In this document: positions 41,120 through 49,100 of the stretch, piece by piece
How the letters are laid out: each line of letters starts with the position of its first letter
Numbering within the stretch: the stretch's first letter is position 1
Source of the DNA: Polyangium mundeleinium
GTDB lineage: Bacteria > Myxococcota_A > Polyangia > Polyangiales > Polyangiaceae
NCBI RefSeq assembly: GCF_028369105.1
Contig: NZ_JAQNDO010000001.1
Span: 3,403,001 to 3,467,000, forward strand
DNA: 64,000 nt
Reading direction: 5' to 3'
Notes under the pieces: model-generated
What the model was told of the DNA's origin: nothing
Databases searched by the model: none
What the model saw: only the letters and a program-made list of their open reading frames with translations
Made by a program: the position numbers and the translations under genes

Positions 41120-42658
41120 ATGTCCCGCCGCTTCAACACGGCTGGCCCGAACGATCCGGCGCGCCACCACACGGTTCCCGCGCTGTCCCGTGTCCCCGGC
41201 GTCCGGGAAATCATCGAGCAGGGCAGTTCCTTCATCCTCCACGCGCCCAAGCAGACCGGCAAAACGACCGCGCTGCTCGACCTCGCCGCCGTGCTGAACC
41301 GGGAGGGCAAGTACGTCGCAGCCGTGCTCTCGCTGGAACCCGGCGCCGCGCTGACGAGCATCGACGCGGCCGAGCTCGCGATGCTCGACTCGTGGCGGTA
41401 CGACCTCGCCGCCTACCTGCCCGCCGACGTCTCGGTCCCGCGCTGGCCCGACGCGCCCCAGGGAAACCGCATCGGCGCAGCGCTCTCGGCGTTCTCCCAG
41501 GAGGCGCCGCGGCCGCTCGTCATCCTCCTCGACGGCCTCGACTCCTTGTCGCGCGACGTGCGGGTCTCCCTCGTCCGGCAGATCCGCGCCGGCAAGCCAC
41601 GCCGCCCGCGCGCCTTCCCTTGGTCGATCGGCTTCGCCTCGGTGCGCGAGCCCCGCGAGCTCGACGCAGGCCAGGCGCCTTCGAGCTCCCGCGCCCCCGC
41701 GAGCTCGACCGGCCTCGACGCCGAAGTACTCACCCTTCAGGGTTTTTCGCGTAGCGAGGTGGCGACGCTCCTCCAAGGGCTGGAAGAGCGGACGGGGCTC
41801 GAGCTCTTGCCCGGCGCCGTCGAGCGCGCCCACGAGCTCACCCAGGGACATCCTTTCCTCGTGAACGCGCTCGCGCAGCGGATCGCCGACGGCTCCGATG
41901 GTCGCAAGGGCCCGCTGACGGCGGTGGACATCGAGCGGGCGAAGGATCTCCTCCTCGATCGCCGCGGTGGCCTGCTCGACGAGATCAGCGATCGCATGCG
42001 TGACGGAAAGCTCCGGGCGGCGCTCGAGCAGATCCTCGCCGAGGCGCAACGCGAGCCGCCGGCCGAGGACTTGCGGGGCGGCATCGATCTCGGGCTCGTT
42101 CGGCGCATGCCCGATGGAACAATCGCGCTGGCGAACCCGATCTTCCACGCGCTCGTCGCGCGGCTCTTGCCTGGCGCGGTGCGATCGGTGTTCCCGGTCG
42201 GACAGCCGGCGTGGGTCGGGCCCGACGGGCGGCTCGACACGGATCGGCTGCTCGAAGCGTTCCTCGATTTCTGGCGGCGGCACGGCGACGCGCTTTTCTC
42301 CAGCGCGCCCTACGGCGAGCTGTCGCCGCTCGTGCTCACGGCGTTCTTGAACCGCGTCGTGAAGAGCGGTGGCCTCATCGAGCGGGTCTACGCCATCGGC
42401 CGCGGCCGCATGGACGTGTGCATCCGGCAGGGCGGAGCCGCGGTCGCGCTCGTGGTGAAGGTACGTCGCGACCGTGATCCGGATCCGATCCCCGAGGGGC
42501 TCGCGCAGGTCGACGAGGCGCTCGCGCGGCTCGGGATCGAGGACGGATGGCTCGTGGTGTTCGATCGGCGCAAGGGCGTCTCGCCCGTCTCGCAGCGGCT
42601 CGGCGCCGCGAAGGAGAAGACGCCTGCCGGGCGCGAGGTCGTGCTCGTCCGGGCGTGA
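41120..42658 (+). CDS. AAA-like ATPase with C-terminal PD-(D/E)XK-like domain
   Basis: 512 residues from ATG 41120. Walker A 'APKQTGKTTALL', Walker B 'PLVILLDGLDSLS' and a sensor region ('TLQGFSRSEVATLLQGLEE', 'LTQGHPFLVNALAQRI') mark an archaeal-type AAA (STAND-related) domain with a winged-helix-like segment. The C-terminus 'RMDVCIRQGGAAVALVVKVRRDRD...GLAQVDEALARLGIEDGWLVVFDRR' follows the restriction-like nuclease pattern usual in these proteins (D...(E)-x-K, then 'gwLvvFd'). The Glu of E-x-K is Val here ('LVVKV'), so the nuclease site is probably dead. The role may be NTP-dependent regulation or defence. Gene has a long upstream open frame that I consider untranslated. Confidence 0.75.
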   Translation: MSRRFNTAGPNDPARHHTVPALSRVPGVREIIEQGSSFILHAPKQTGKTTALLDLAAVLNREGKYVAAVLSLEPGAALTSIDAAELAMLDSWRYDLAAYLPADVSVPRWPDAPQGNRIGAALSAFSQEAPRPLVILLDGLDSLSRDVRVSLVRQIRAGKPRRPRAFPWSIGFASVREPRELDAGQAPSSSRAPASSTGLDAEVLTLQGFSRSEVATLLQGLEERTGLELLPGAVERAHELTQGHPFLVNALAQRIADGSDGRKGPLTAVDIERAKDLLLDRRGGLLDEISDRMRDGKLRAALEQILAEAQREPPAEDLRGGIDLGLVRRMPDGTIALANPIFHALVARLLPGAVRSVFPVGQPAWVGPDGRLDTDRLLEAFLDFWRRHGDALFSSAPYGELSPLVLTAFLNRVVKSGGLIERVYAIGRGRMDVCIRQGGAAVALVVKVRRDRDPDPIPEGLAQVDEALARLGIEDGWLVVFDRRKGVSPVSQRLGAAKEKTPAGREVVLVRA

Positions 42659-42667
42659 GCCGCGCCG

Positions 42668-43459
42668 TCACGATCGGAAGCGCAGGAAGTCGCTGAGGAT
42701 CGCTGCGAACTCGTGCGGTCGCTCCAGGAAGGGCGAGGGTCCGGCGTTGGGCATCTCCGCGACGACGACACGTGCCTCCGCGAGGCGCGAGAGCGAGCGC
42801 GGTGAGATCCCGCCGCGGCTGCCCGTGACGAAGAGCGCGGGCACGGACAAACGGGCGAGCCGCCACGCGAGCGAGCCCTCCTCGGCGAGCGACACGAGCT
42901 CGCGGCCCCAGGCGTGAAGCAGGCGCGCGTCGCAGGGGACGCGGCCCGGGTCTTCGGCCGTCGTTGCTCCACGCGAGGCGCGCCTCACCGCGTCGCGCAG
43001 GGCGTTGATGCCCGGGCCGCCGAGATCCGTGAGGGTCAGCTCCGCGGCGGGGCGGAGGCTCGTGCAGTCGTCCACGGTCTTCGGGCCGTCGACGTCCACG
43101 AGGGCGCGGACGAGGCCTGGGTGGCGCTCGGCGATGAGCGCGGCGAGTGTCCCGCCGAGGCCGTGCCCGACGAGGGCCACGCGCTCGCCGAAGCGGCCTC
43201 CGAGCCACCTCGCGAAGTGATCGGCGAACGCCGTGAGCGGCGCGGGCCGCGGGGCTGGGACGCTGCGCCCGTGCCCTGGAAGATCGGGCACGACGTGCCG
43301 GTGCGCGGCGAGCCGCGCGTGCAGCGCGACCGCCTCGAACACGAGCCCGTGTCCGGCGAGCCCGTGCAGATACACGAGCGGGGTGCTCCGCGCGGACGGG
43401 TGATAGTCCCGGACGAACATCCCTGCATCGACCCCGTGCGCCACATCGACCGACAGCAT
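42668..43459 (-). CDS. Alpha/beta-hydrolase-fold protein lacking the nucleophile
   Basis: 263 residues from the ATG at 43459, preceded by a G-rich ribosome-binding stretch. The fold is clear: 'PLVYLHGLAGHGLVF' (oxyanion loop), 'HVVPDLPGHGRS' (strand 4 region), 'RVALVGHGLGGTLAALI' (nucleophile elbow), 'VPALFVTGSRGG' and 'FLERPHEFAAILSDFL' with the expected C-terminal His. At the elbow the usual G-H-S-L-G-G reads G-H-G100-L-G-G: the Ser codon is replaced by GGC (Gly). A classical hydrolase mechanism is therefore unlikely. It may be a pseudo-enzyme or a binding protein. Convergent with the AAA ATPase gene (9 bp between stops). Confidence 0.82.
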   Translation of the reverse strand: MLSVDVAHGVDAGMFVRDYHPSARSTPLVYLHGLAGHGLVFEAVALHARLAAHRHVVPDLPGHGRSVPAPRPAPLTAFADHFARWLGGRFGERVALVGHGLGGTLAALIAERHPGLVRALVDVDGPKTVDDCTSLRPAAELTLTDLGGPGINALRDAVRRASRGATTAEDPGRVPCDARLLHAWGRELVSLAEEGSLAWRLARLSVPALFVTGSRGGISPRSLSRLAEARVVVAEMPNAGPSPFLERPHEFAAILSDFLRFRS

Positions 43460-43768
43460 TCGTCCCCCTCCCTCCTCGATCGCCGCGATCCGGACCCGCG
43501 CTCTCCTCAGGAAGAGCCTGAACCGGTCCGTCCGAAACCACCGACTTCGCGTCGTGCTCGATCCCTGCCTGGCCGGACGCCTCACGGGTCCTCCGGCTCG
43601 TTCGCGCTTTCCCAATCGATGCGCGAGGCCGGTCCTCGGGCGCGCTCCTGCCGTCAAAAGCCGCGGAAAAGGGCGGGCGGATCGTCACGTACGGGGCGGC
43701 TTCCGGGGCCTCCGCGGAAGTTTGTCTAGGAAAACCAGTCCGTGCGCGACTTTGGGTACCGTGCCCAC
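43460..43768. other. Intergenic region between divergent genes
   Basis: 309 bp between the alpha/beta-hydrolase start (-) and the XRE start (+). The only sign I note is a TACCGT hexamer (43757-43762) 6 nt before the XRE ATG and a short CTTCCG/CGGAAG inverted repeat near 43706-43726. No ORF with convincing coding character. Confidence 0.4.
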
Positions 43769-44203
43769 ATGCCGCGACGACGCGAGCCCGATCCGTTCGC
43801 CCTCCAGGTTGGAATCCGCATCAAGCAGCTCCGCGAGGAGCAGGGTCTCACGATGGAGAAGCTCGCCTTCGAGAGCGAGCTCGGATCGAAGGGACACCTG
43901 TCGAACCTGGAGCGAGGGCTCGCGAGGCCCACGATCCACACGCTGAGGGTCCTCGCGGAGCGGCTGGAGGTCGACGTGCTCGACCTCCTCACGTTCCCCG
44001 AGCAAGGCGATCGCCAGAAGCTCGTCGACCTGACGCGTTACCTCGGGCGCGGGACGATCCGCAAGCTGCTCAAGGACATCCTCAAGGACATGGCGCCGCT
44101 CGAGTCCGCGAAGGAGCCCGCGGCCGCGGCGCCTCCGCCGAAGAAGGCCGCCAAGCGGAAAAGCACGCCCGCGAAGGCGCGCAAGAAGAAGCGCTCGGCG
44201 TAG
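43769..44203 (+). CDS. XRE-family transcriptional regulator with basic tail
   Basis: 144 residues from ATG 43769. A helix-turn-helix_3 domain fills residues ~12-75: 'VGIRIKQLREEQGLTMEKLAFESELGSKGHLSNLERGLARPTIHTLRVLAERLEVDVLDLLTF' (read in two parts), matching XRE proteins of the Cro/CI type. The last ~50 residues are Lys/Ala/Pro-rich ('KKAAKRKSTPAKARKKKRSA'), like a histone H1-type tail, which would add non-specific DNA binding. GTG 43742 upstream is possible but adds an unconserved stretch. The target is unknown; it is followed by phosphatidylserine synthase behind a strong hairpin. Confidence 0.85.
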   Translation: MPRRREPDPFALQVGIRIKQLREEQGLTMEKLAFESELGSKGHLSNLERGLARPTIHTLRVLAERLEVDVLDLLTFPEQGDRQKLVDLTRYLGRGTIRKLLKDILKDMAPLESAKEPAAAAPPPKKAAKRKSTPAKARKKKRSA

Positions 44204-44357
44204 ATCGGCAATTTCGTTGCTGGTCAAATGGATTGGTTCGCCCACGGACGATCCGGCGGCGCCGCTCTCCGTCAAGCGATCCACGATCGTGTCGTCTGGG
44301 TGCGAAGCGCCGTATCCACTTCCATCCACGCGTGAGCGCGTGGTGCGTAACGCGCTT

Positions 44358-44390
44358 CCAAGGTTCGGACGATCTGCGTCCGAACCTTGG
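44358..44390. terminator. Perfect 14-bp stem-loop between XRE gene and pssA
   Basis: CCAAGGTTCGGACG (44358-44371), loop ATCTG, then CGTCCGAACCTTGG (44377-44390). It lies 155 bp after the XRE stop and 68 bp before the pssA start. The sequence after it (gctttgcttgcg) is only weakly T-rich, so it could be a terminator of the XRE gene or a structure in the pssA leader. Confidence 0.5.
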
Positions 44391-44458
44391 GCTTTGCTTG
44401 CGTCTTCGCGCGCTGCGTCGTTACGCTCTGCGTCCTCATGCGCTGGAGGAAAAGGACG

Positions 44459-45286
44459 ATGGGGAAGGGCATCCGGCTGCGGAAATTCGAGCTCAAGAAG
44501 ACGCTCTTCTTGCTGCCGAACCTGATCACGCTGACGAGCATCTTCTGCGGCTTCGACAGCATCCGGACCTCGGCGACGGCGCAAGGCGAGGCGGACTTCT
44601 ACCGCGCCGCGTTGCTCATCGTCTTCGCGATGTTCTTCGACACGCTCGACGGCCGCGTCGCGCGGGCGACGAAGACGCAGAGCGCGTTCGGGCTCCAGAT
44701 CGACTCGCTCGCCGACGTGGTGTCGTTCGGCGTCGCGCCGTCGCTCCTGCTCTACCAGTGGACGCTGAACCGGCTCGGCACGCTCGGGCTCGTGGCGTCG
44801 TTCCTGTTCACGGCGTGCGGGGCGATCCGGCTCGCACGGTTCAACGTGCTCTCGACCGGCGACGACGGCAAACCCTCGAAGCCGTCGAAGTACATCGTGG
44901 GCCTGCCGATCCCGGGCGCCGCGGGCATCCTCGTCTCGCTCGTCGTCGCGAGCCACGCCGCCGGCGGGATGCTCGGGCGCGCCGAGTACACCGTGCTGAT
45001 GCTCGGCGTGACGATCGGTTTGTCGATGCTGATGGTGTCGACGATCCGGTTCCGCTCCTTCAAGGACGTGAAGCTCAATGCGGGGACGGCCCTGCTCGCC
45101 GCGTTCATGGTGGGTTCGTCCGTCGCGGTGTCGCTGAAGATGCAGCCGGCGTTCGTGCTGGTGTGGTTGCTCGGCTGCTACGTGACGATGGGGATCCTGG
45201 AGTCGTTGTGGCACCTGCCCCGGCGGCTCCGCGCGAGCCTGCTCGCCGGCGACTCGAATCAGCCCCCGCCCGCGGCGTCGGCCTGA
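44459..45286 (+). CDS. pssA: CDP-diacylglycerol-serine O-phosphatidyltransferase
   Basis: 275 residues from ATG 44459, with a strong GGAGGAAAAGGA upstream. The CDP-alcohol phosphatidyltransferase signature D-G-x2-A-R-x8-G-x3-D-x3-D is present as 'DTLDGRVARATKTQSAFGLQIDSLADVVSFG'. About seven membrane helices follow. The 'LPNLITLTSIFCGF' start and 'FGVAPS' context are typical of bacterial PssA of the Bacillus/proteobacterial integral-membrane type. It makes phosphatidylserine, the precursor of phosphatidylethanolamine, in the inner membrane. The decarboxylase gene psd is not next to it. GTG/ATG codons 24 residues upstream add only an unconserved stretch. Confidence 0.9.
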   Translation: MGKGIRLRKFELKKTLFLLPNLITLTSIFCGFDSIRTSATAQGEADFYRAALLIVFAMFFDTLDGRVARATKTQSAFGLQIDSLADVVSFGVAPSLLLYQWTLNRLGTLGLVASFLFTACGAIRLARFNVLSTGDDGKPSKPSKYIVGLPIPGAAGILVSLVVASHAAGGMLGRAEYTVLMLGVTIGLSMLMVSTIRFRSFKDVKLNAGTALLAAFMVGSSVAVSLKMQPAFVLVWLLGCYVTMGILESLWHLPRRLRASLLAGDSNQPPPAASA

Positions 45287-45352
45287 ACCCGGGCTGTTCG
45301 GAACGGCTTTGACTTTGCGGCAGGGCCGAACCATGTAGACTGCGCGCCGTCC

Positions 45353-45748
45353 ATGAAGAATCGCGTATTTTTCCCGCAGGTCGCGCTCGACGAGTGGCTG
45401 GTGGAGGACAGGGTCGACCTCAGGAACGACGAGCTGACGATCAAGAACGAGGGGCGAAAATACCGCATCATCGAGGCGATCCGCGTCATGAGCGAGGTCA
45501 GCGGCTCGCCCGACAGCCACGAGCTGCTCGGCAAGGTGAAGTCGAAGGCCTTCCTCGCCGAGCTCGGCGCGGAGATCCTGGAGACCTCGATGATCCTCGG
45601 AGACAACGCGTACGACGTCGTGCCGGGGTTCGTGGGCGCGCCGATCGGGACGTTCGCCGATCACCAGCGCGTCGGGCCTCCGTCGCAGACCCGGAACCTG
45701 ACGACCGACGAGGATCTGCTCGCGGCCTTCCTCGCCACGAAGCTCTGA
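45353..45748 (+). CDS. Small hypothetical protein
   Basis: 131 residues from ATG 45353, soluble and moderately acidic, with no signal peptide. Two regions look conserved in character: 'FFPQVALDEWLVEDRVDLRNDELTI' and 'KYRIIEAIRVMSEVSGSPDSHELLGKVKSKAFLAELGAEI'. I do not recognise the family. A TAGACT hexamer lies 11 nt before the ATG with no Shine-Dalgarno, so the message may be almost leaderless. It sits between pssA and the haem operon and may be independent. Confidence 0.65.
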   Translation: MKNRVFFPQVALDEWLVEDRVDLRNDELTIKNEGRKYRIIEAIRVMSEVSGSPDSHELLGKVKSKAFLAELGAEILETSMILGDNAYDVVPGFVGAPIGTFADHQRVGPPSQTRNLTTDEDLLAAFLATKL

Positions 45749-45814
45749 CCATTCGATAGGTCCCCGCGCGCATCGGCCTGCCGCCGCACCCAAGACGCGC
45801 TACCTTCTCCCGCC

Positions 45815-46687
45815 ATGACGCGCGCTCTCTCCACGGGGACGTTCTTCGTGGCCGTGTTGCTCTACGGGGCAGCGAGCGCCCTCTTTTTCCTCGACATCGC
45901 CCGCAAGGAGACGCGGATCACCGCGTCGATCGGCTCCGTGCCGCCGCCGCGGCGCACGTCGTTTGCAGCGACGAGCCTCGGGGTGGCCGCGGCGTTTCAC
46001 CTCGCCTACGTGACGTTCGCGAGCCTTGTCGCGCGCGTGTGCCCGGTCAACTCGGTGCATTTCTCGCTCTCCATGGCGTCCATCCTGGCGATCGCGGTGT
46101 ACCTGCCGGCGCGGCGCTGGGTCCGCATCGACGCGATCGGCGTCTTGCTCGCGCCGCTCGGGCTCGTCTTCGTGCTCGGCACGTATTTCCTCGGTCAGCC
46201 AGGACCCGCGCATTCGCTGAGCCCCGTCTTCCTCGCGCTGCACGTGCTCGCGAACCTCGCAGGGACGGCGCTGTTCCTGCTCGCGGGCGGCGCGGCGATG
46301 CTCTACCTCGTCCAGGAGAAGCGCCTGAAGAAGAAGCGCACGGACCGCCTGCGGATCGGCAACCTGCCGCCGCTCGAGGTCCTCGATCAGGCCGTGCACC
46401 GCTTCCTCGTCGCGGGCTTCCCGCTGCTCACGCTCGGCGTGCTGACGGGCACGATCTGGGCGAAGGGCCTGGAGAACGGCTCCTTCGAGGAGATCCTGCG
46501 GGCCGTGCTGGGGTACACGACGTGGCTCGTGATCGCGGCCGTGCTGCTTCTGCGCGCTGCGGCGGGGTGGCGCGGCAGGCGGGCGGCGTACGGGACGATC
46601 GCAGGGTTCTGCTGCGTGGCCGCGGTGCTCGTGGTCTACCTCGTGCGGCCCGTGGTCGAGCTCGGCTCGCCGAGGCTCGGAGGCTAG
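45815..46687 (+). CDS. hemX: HemX/CcsA-like cytochrome c assembly membrane protein
   Basis: 290 residues with about eight membrane helices, first 'GTFFVAVLLYGAASALFFLDIA'. Family features are 'FHLAYVTFASLVARVCPVNSVHFSLSMASILAIAVYL' (read in parts), 'LHVLANLAGTALFLLAGGAAMLYLVQEKRLK' and the His in 'AHSLSPVFLALHV'. HemX-type proteins are CcsA relatives encoded beside hemA and are thought to influence GluTR or haem handling; the symbol rests mainly on this context. hemA starts 7 bp after the stop. A TACCTT hexamer ends 8 nt before the ATG, suggesting the haem operon promoter and a leaderless start. Confidence 0.83.
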   Translation: MTRALSTGTFFVAVLLYGAASALFFLDIARKETRITASIGSVPPPRRTSFAATSLGVAAAFHLAYVTFASLVARVCPVNSVHFSLSMASILAIAVYLPARRWVRIDAIGVLLAPLGLVFVLGTYFLGQPGPAHSLSPVFLALHVLANLAGTALFLLAGGAAMLYLVQEKRLKKKRTDRLRIGNLPPLEVLDQAVHRFLVAGFPLLTLGVLTGTIWAKGLENGSFEEILRAVLGYTTWLVIAAVLLLRAAAGWRGRRAAYGTIAGFCCVAAVLVVYLVRPVVELGSPRLGG

Positions 46688-46694
46688 GGCAGGC

Positions 46695-48182
46695 GTGATC
46701 GTCGTCGTTGGTCTCTCCCACAAGACAGCGCCGATCGCGGTGCGCGAGCGGCTCGCCGTGCAGCGCGACGCGCTCCCCGCGCTCTACGAGCGGCTCCTCG
46801 CAGATCGGTCGATCGGGGAAGCCGTGGTGCTCTCCACGTGCAACCGCGTCGAGGTGTATGCCGCTCCGCCGCGCGGAGGTTCGCTCGAAGCGACGAGCCG
46901 CGCGACGATCGGCGCGCTCGCGGCGATCGGCGGGGATGTGGTCACGATGCACCTCGGGCGCAAGGAGGGCGGCGACGCGGTGCGGCACCTCTTCCGCGTG
47001 GCCTCGTCGCTCGACTCGCTCGTTGTGGGCGAGCCGCAGATTCTCGGTCAACTCAAGGACGCGATCGAGCTCGCGCGGGAAAGCAAGGCGCTCGGGCAGA
47101 CGCTCGGCAAGGCGATGCTGCGGGCGGTTCGCGTGGGCAAGCGCGCGCGGAGCGAGACGGCGATCGGCGAAGGGCAAGTGTCGGTGTCGAGCGTGGCCGT
47201 GGATCTCGCGCAGGAGATCTTCGGCGATCTCACGGGGCGCAAGGCCGCGCTCGTGGGTGCGGGCGAGATGGCCGAGGCCGCGGCGAAGCTCCTCGCGAAG
47301 GCAGGCGCGAAGATCATCGTGCTGAACCGGAGCCCGGCGCGCGCGAAGGTGCTCGCGTACGAGGTGTCCGGCGAGCCGCGTGGGATGCAGGAGCTCGAAC
47401 GGACGCTCGGCGAGGTCGACATCGCGATCGGCTCGACGTCGAGCCCGACGCCCGTGATCACGGTGGATCTCGTCAAGCGCGTGCGGAAGGTGCGGCGCGG
47501 CAAGAGCCTGTTCTTGATCGACATCGCCGTCCCTCGCGATGTGGAGCCCGCCGTGAACGACCTCGACGGCGTCTACCTCTACGACGTCGACGACCTCTCG
47601 CAGATCGTGGCGCAGTCGCTCGAAGGTCGGGCGGCGGAGGCGGCGCGCGCCGAGGCGATCGTCGAGGAAGAGGCGCGCGCGTTCGAGCACTGGACGCTCG
47701 AACGAGAGCTCACGCCGACGATCGTGGGGCTCTTCAACCGGACGCGCGCCGTGCTGCTCGCCGAGCTCGAACGAAGTTTTGCCGGGCGCCTCAAGCACCT
47801 CGGCGCCGCGGAGAAGGAAGCGCTGCTCGTGATGGTCGACGCAGCGACGAACAAGCTGCTCCATGCGCCGGTGACGCGCCTCAAGGAGCTCGCGGGCGAC
47901 GCGCGCGCCGAGGGGTATGTCGAGGCCGTGCGCGACCTCTTTGATCTGTCGGCGATCGCCCTGGAGGCGATCACTCTGAAGGGCGGCGACGGCAGCGCGA
48001 TCGACGGAGCGATCACGCTGCCGACCACGGGCACGAACGGCAAGGCGCAGAGCCCGTCGTCCTCCATCCCGCGCGCGCCTGTGCAGGCTTCGTCCGCGGG
48101 CTCGCCTGCCGCGGCGACGCTCGCTTCGACCTCGTCCTCGGCCTCCCCGCGCGAGGTCGCGGGCGCAAAGGATCTCGGATGA
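46695..48182 (+). CDS. hemA: Glutamyl-tRNA reductase
   Basis: 495 residues from GTG 46695. The N-terminal catalytic domain has 'VGLSHKTAPIAVRERLAV' and the active-site Cys in 'VVLSTCNRVEVYA'. The NADPH domain has 'GAGEMAEAAAKLL', and the spinal dimer helix covers 'LERSFAGRLKHL...LVMVDAATNKLLHAPVTRLKELA'. It reduces Glu-tRNA(Glu) to glutamate-1-semialdehyde, the first committed step of tetrapyrrole synthesis. A ~60-residue Ser/Ala/Pro-rich tail beyond the usual end is unusual and poorly structured. The hemC start overlaps the stop (ATGA), so the two are coupled. Confidence 0.96.
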   Translation: MIVVVGLSHKTAPIAVRERLAVQRDALPALYERLLADRSIGEAVVLSTCNRVEVYAAPPRGGSLEATSRATIGALAAIGGDVVTMHLGRKEGGDAVRHLFRVASSLDSLVVGEPQILGQLKDAIELARESKALGQTLGKAMLRAVRVGKRARSETAIGEGQVSVSSVAVDLAQEIFGDLTGRKAALVGAGEMAEAAAKLLAKAGAKIIVLNRSPARAKVLAYEVSGEPRGMQELERTLGEVDIAIGSTSSPTPVITVDLVKRVRKVRRGKSLFLIDIAVPRDVEPAVNDLDGVYLYDVDDLSQIVAQSLEGRAAEAARAEAIVEEEARAFEHWTLERELTPTIVGLFNRTRAVLLAELERSFAGRLKHLGAAEKEALLVMVDAATNKLLHAPVTRLKELAGDARAEGYVEAVRDLFDLSAIALEAITLKGGDGSAIDGAITLPTTGTNGKAQSPSSSIPRAPVQASSAGSPAAATLASTSSSASPREVAGAKDLG

Positions 48183-49075
48183 CTCGCCTGATACTCGCCA
48201 CCCGACGCTCGGCCCTCGCGCTCGCCCAGTCCCGCGCCTTCGCGCGCGCCCTCGTCGAAGCCTCGCCCGGTCTCGAAGTCGGCGAGCTCGAGATCGTCAC
48301 GTCGGGCGACAAGATCACCGATCGTCCGCTCCAGGAAGTGGGCGGAAAGGGGCTCTTCGTGAAGGAGCTCGAAGAGGCGCTCCTCGACGGCCGCGCCCAC
48401 CTCGCGGTGCACTCGTACAAAGACGTGCCCGCCGTGATCCCCGATGGGCTCGTGATCACGTGTGTCCCGCGGCGCGAGGATCCACGCGATGTCTTCATCT
48501 CGCGGACAGGCGCGACGCTCGCGGAGCTGCCCGCGGGCGCGCGCGTGGGGACGTCGAGCCTCCGGCGCGCCGCGGCGATCGGCGTGGCGCGGCCCGATCT
48601 CGGGATCTTGCCGCTGCGCGGGAACGTGGACACGCGGCTGCGCAAGCTCGAGGAGGGGCAGGTGGACGCGATCGTGCTCGCGCTCGCGGGGCTCAAGCGT
48701 CTCGGGCTCGAACGACGCGCGACCGAGATCCTCGACCCCGCCGTGATGCTGCCTGCGATCGGGCAAGGCGCGCTCGGGATCGAGTGCCGCGAAGCTGACG
48801 AGGAGACGCGGCGCGCGCTCGCGCCGCTCGACGATCCCGAGACGAGCGTGCGCGTGGCCGCCGAGCGCGGGGTGATGGTCGCGCTCGGCGCCGATTGCCG
48901 TACGCCCGTGGCAGCGCACGCGGTGCGCACGGACGAGGGGCTCTGGATCCGGGCGATGATCGCCGAGGCGGACGGGACGCGTCCGCGGATGGGTGAGCGT
49001 CGCGTCGTGTGGCCCTCGGCGGCGGAGGCGACGCGTGTCGGCCTGGATCTCGGGCAGGAGCTCCTCCGGGCCTGA
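48179..49075 (+). CDS. hemC: Hydroxymethylbilane synthase (porphobilinogen deaminase)
   Basis: 298 residues from ATG 48179, which overlaps the hemA stop by 4 nt. Landmarks are 'LATRRSALALAQ', 'TSGDKITDRPLQEVGGKGLFVKELEEALLDG', 'AVHSYKDVP', 'GTSSLRRAAAI', 'LPLRGNVDTRLRKL' and 'AIGQGALGIECR'. The dipyrromethane cofactor Cys lies in 'GADCRTPVAAHA'. It condenses four porphobilinogen units into hydroxymethylbilane in the cytosol. Length is slightly short of the usual ~310 but no block is missing. It ends 25 bp before the GH57 gene. Confidence 0.96.
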   Translation: MTRLILATRRSALALAQSRAFARALVEASPGLEVGELEIVTSGDKITDRPLQEVGGKGLFVKELEEALLDGRAHLAVHSYKDVPAVIPDGLVITCVPRREDPRDVFISRTGATLAELPAGARVGTSSLRRAAAIGVARPDLGILPLRGNVDTRLRKLEEGQVDAIVLALAGLKRLGLERRATEILDPAVMLPAIGQGALGIECREADEETRRALAPLDDPETSVRVAAERGVMVALGADCRTPVAAHAVRTDEGLWIRAMIAEADGTRPRMGERRVVWPSAAEATRVGLDLGQELLRA

Positions 49076-49100
49076 GGGCGCCCGCTTTCTTCTGCGGCCC

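Noticed and set aside
45309-45341. Sigma-70 promoter TTGACT...TAGACT before the gene at 45353
   Set aside because: The spacer is 21 nt, too long for a normal promoter; only the -10-like element is noted.
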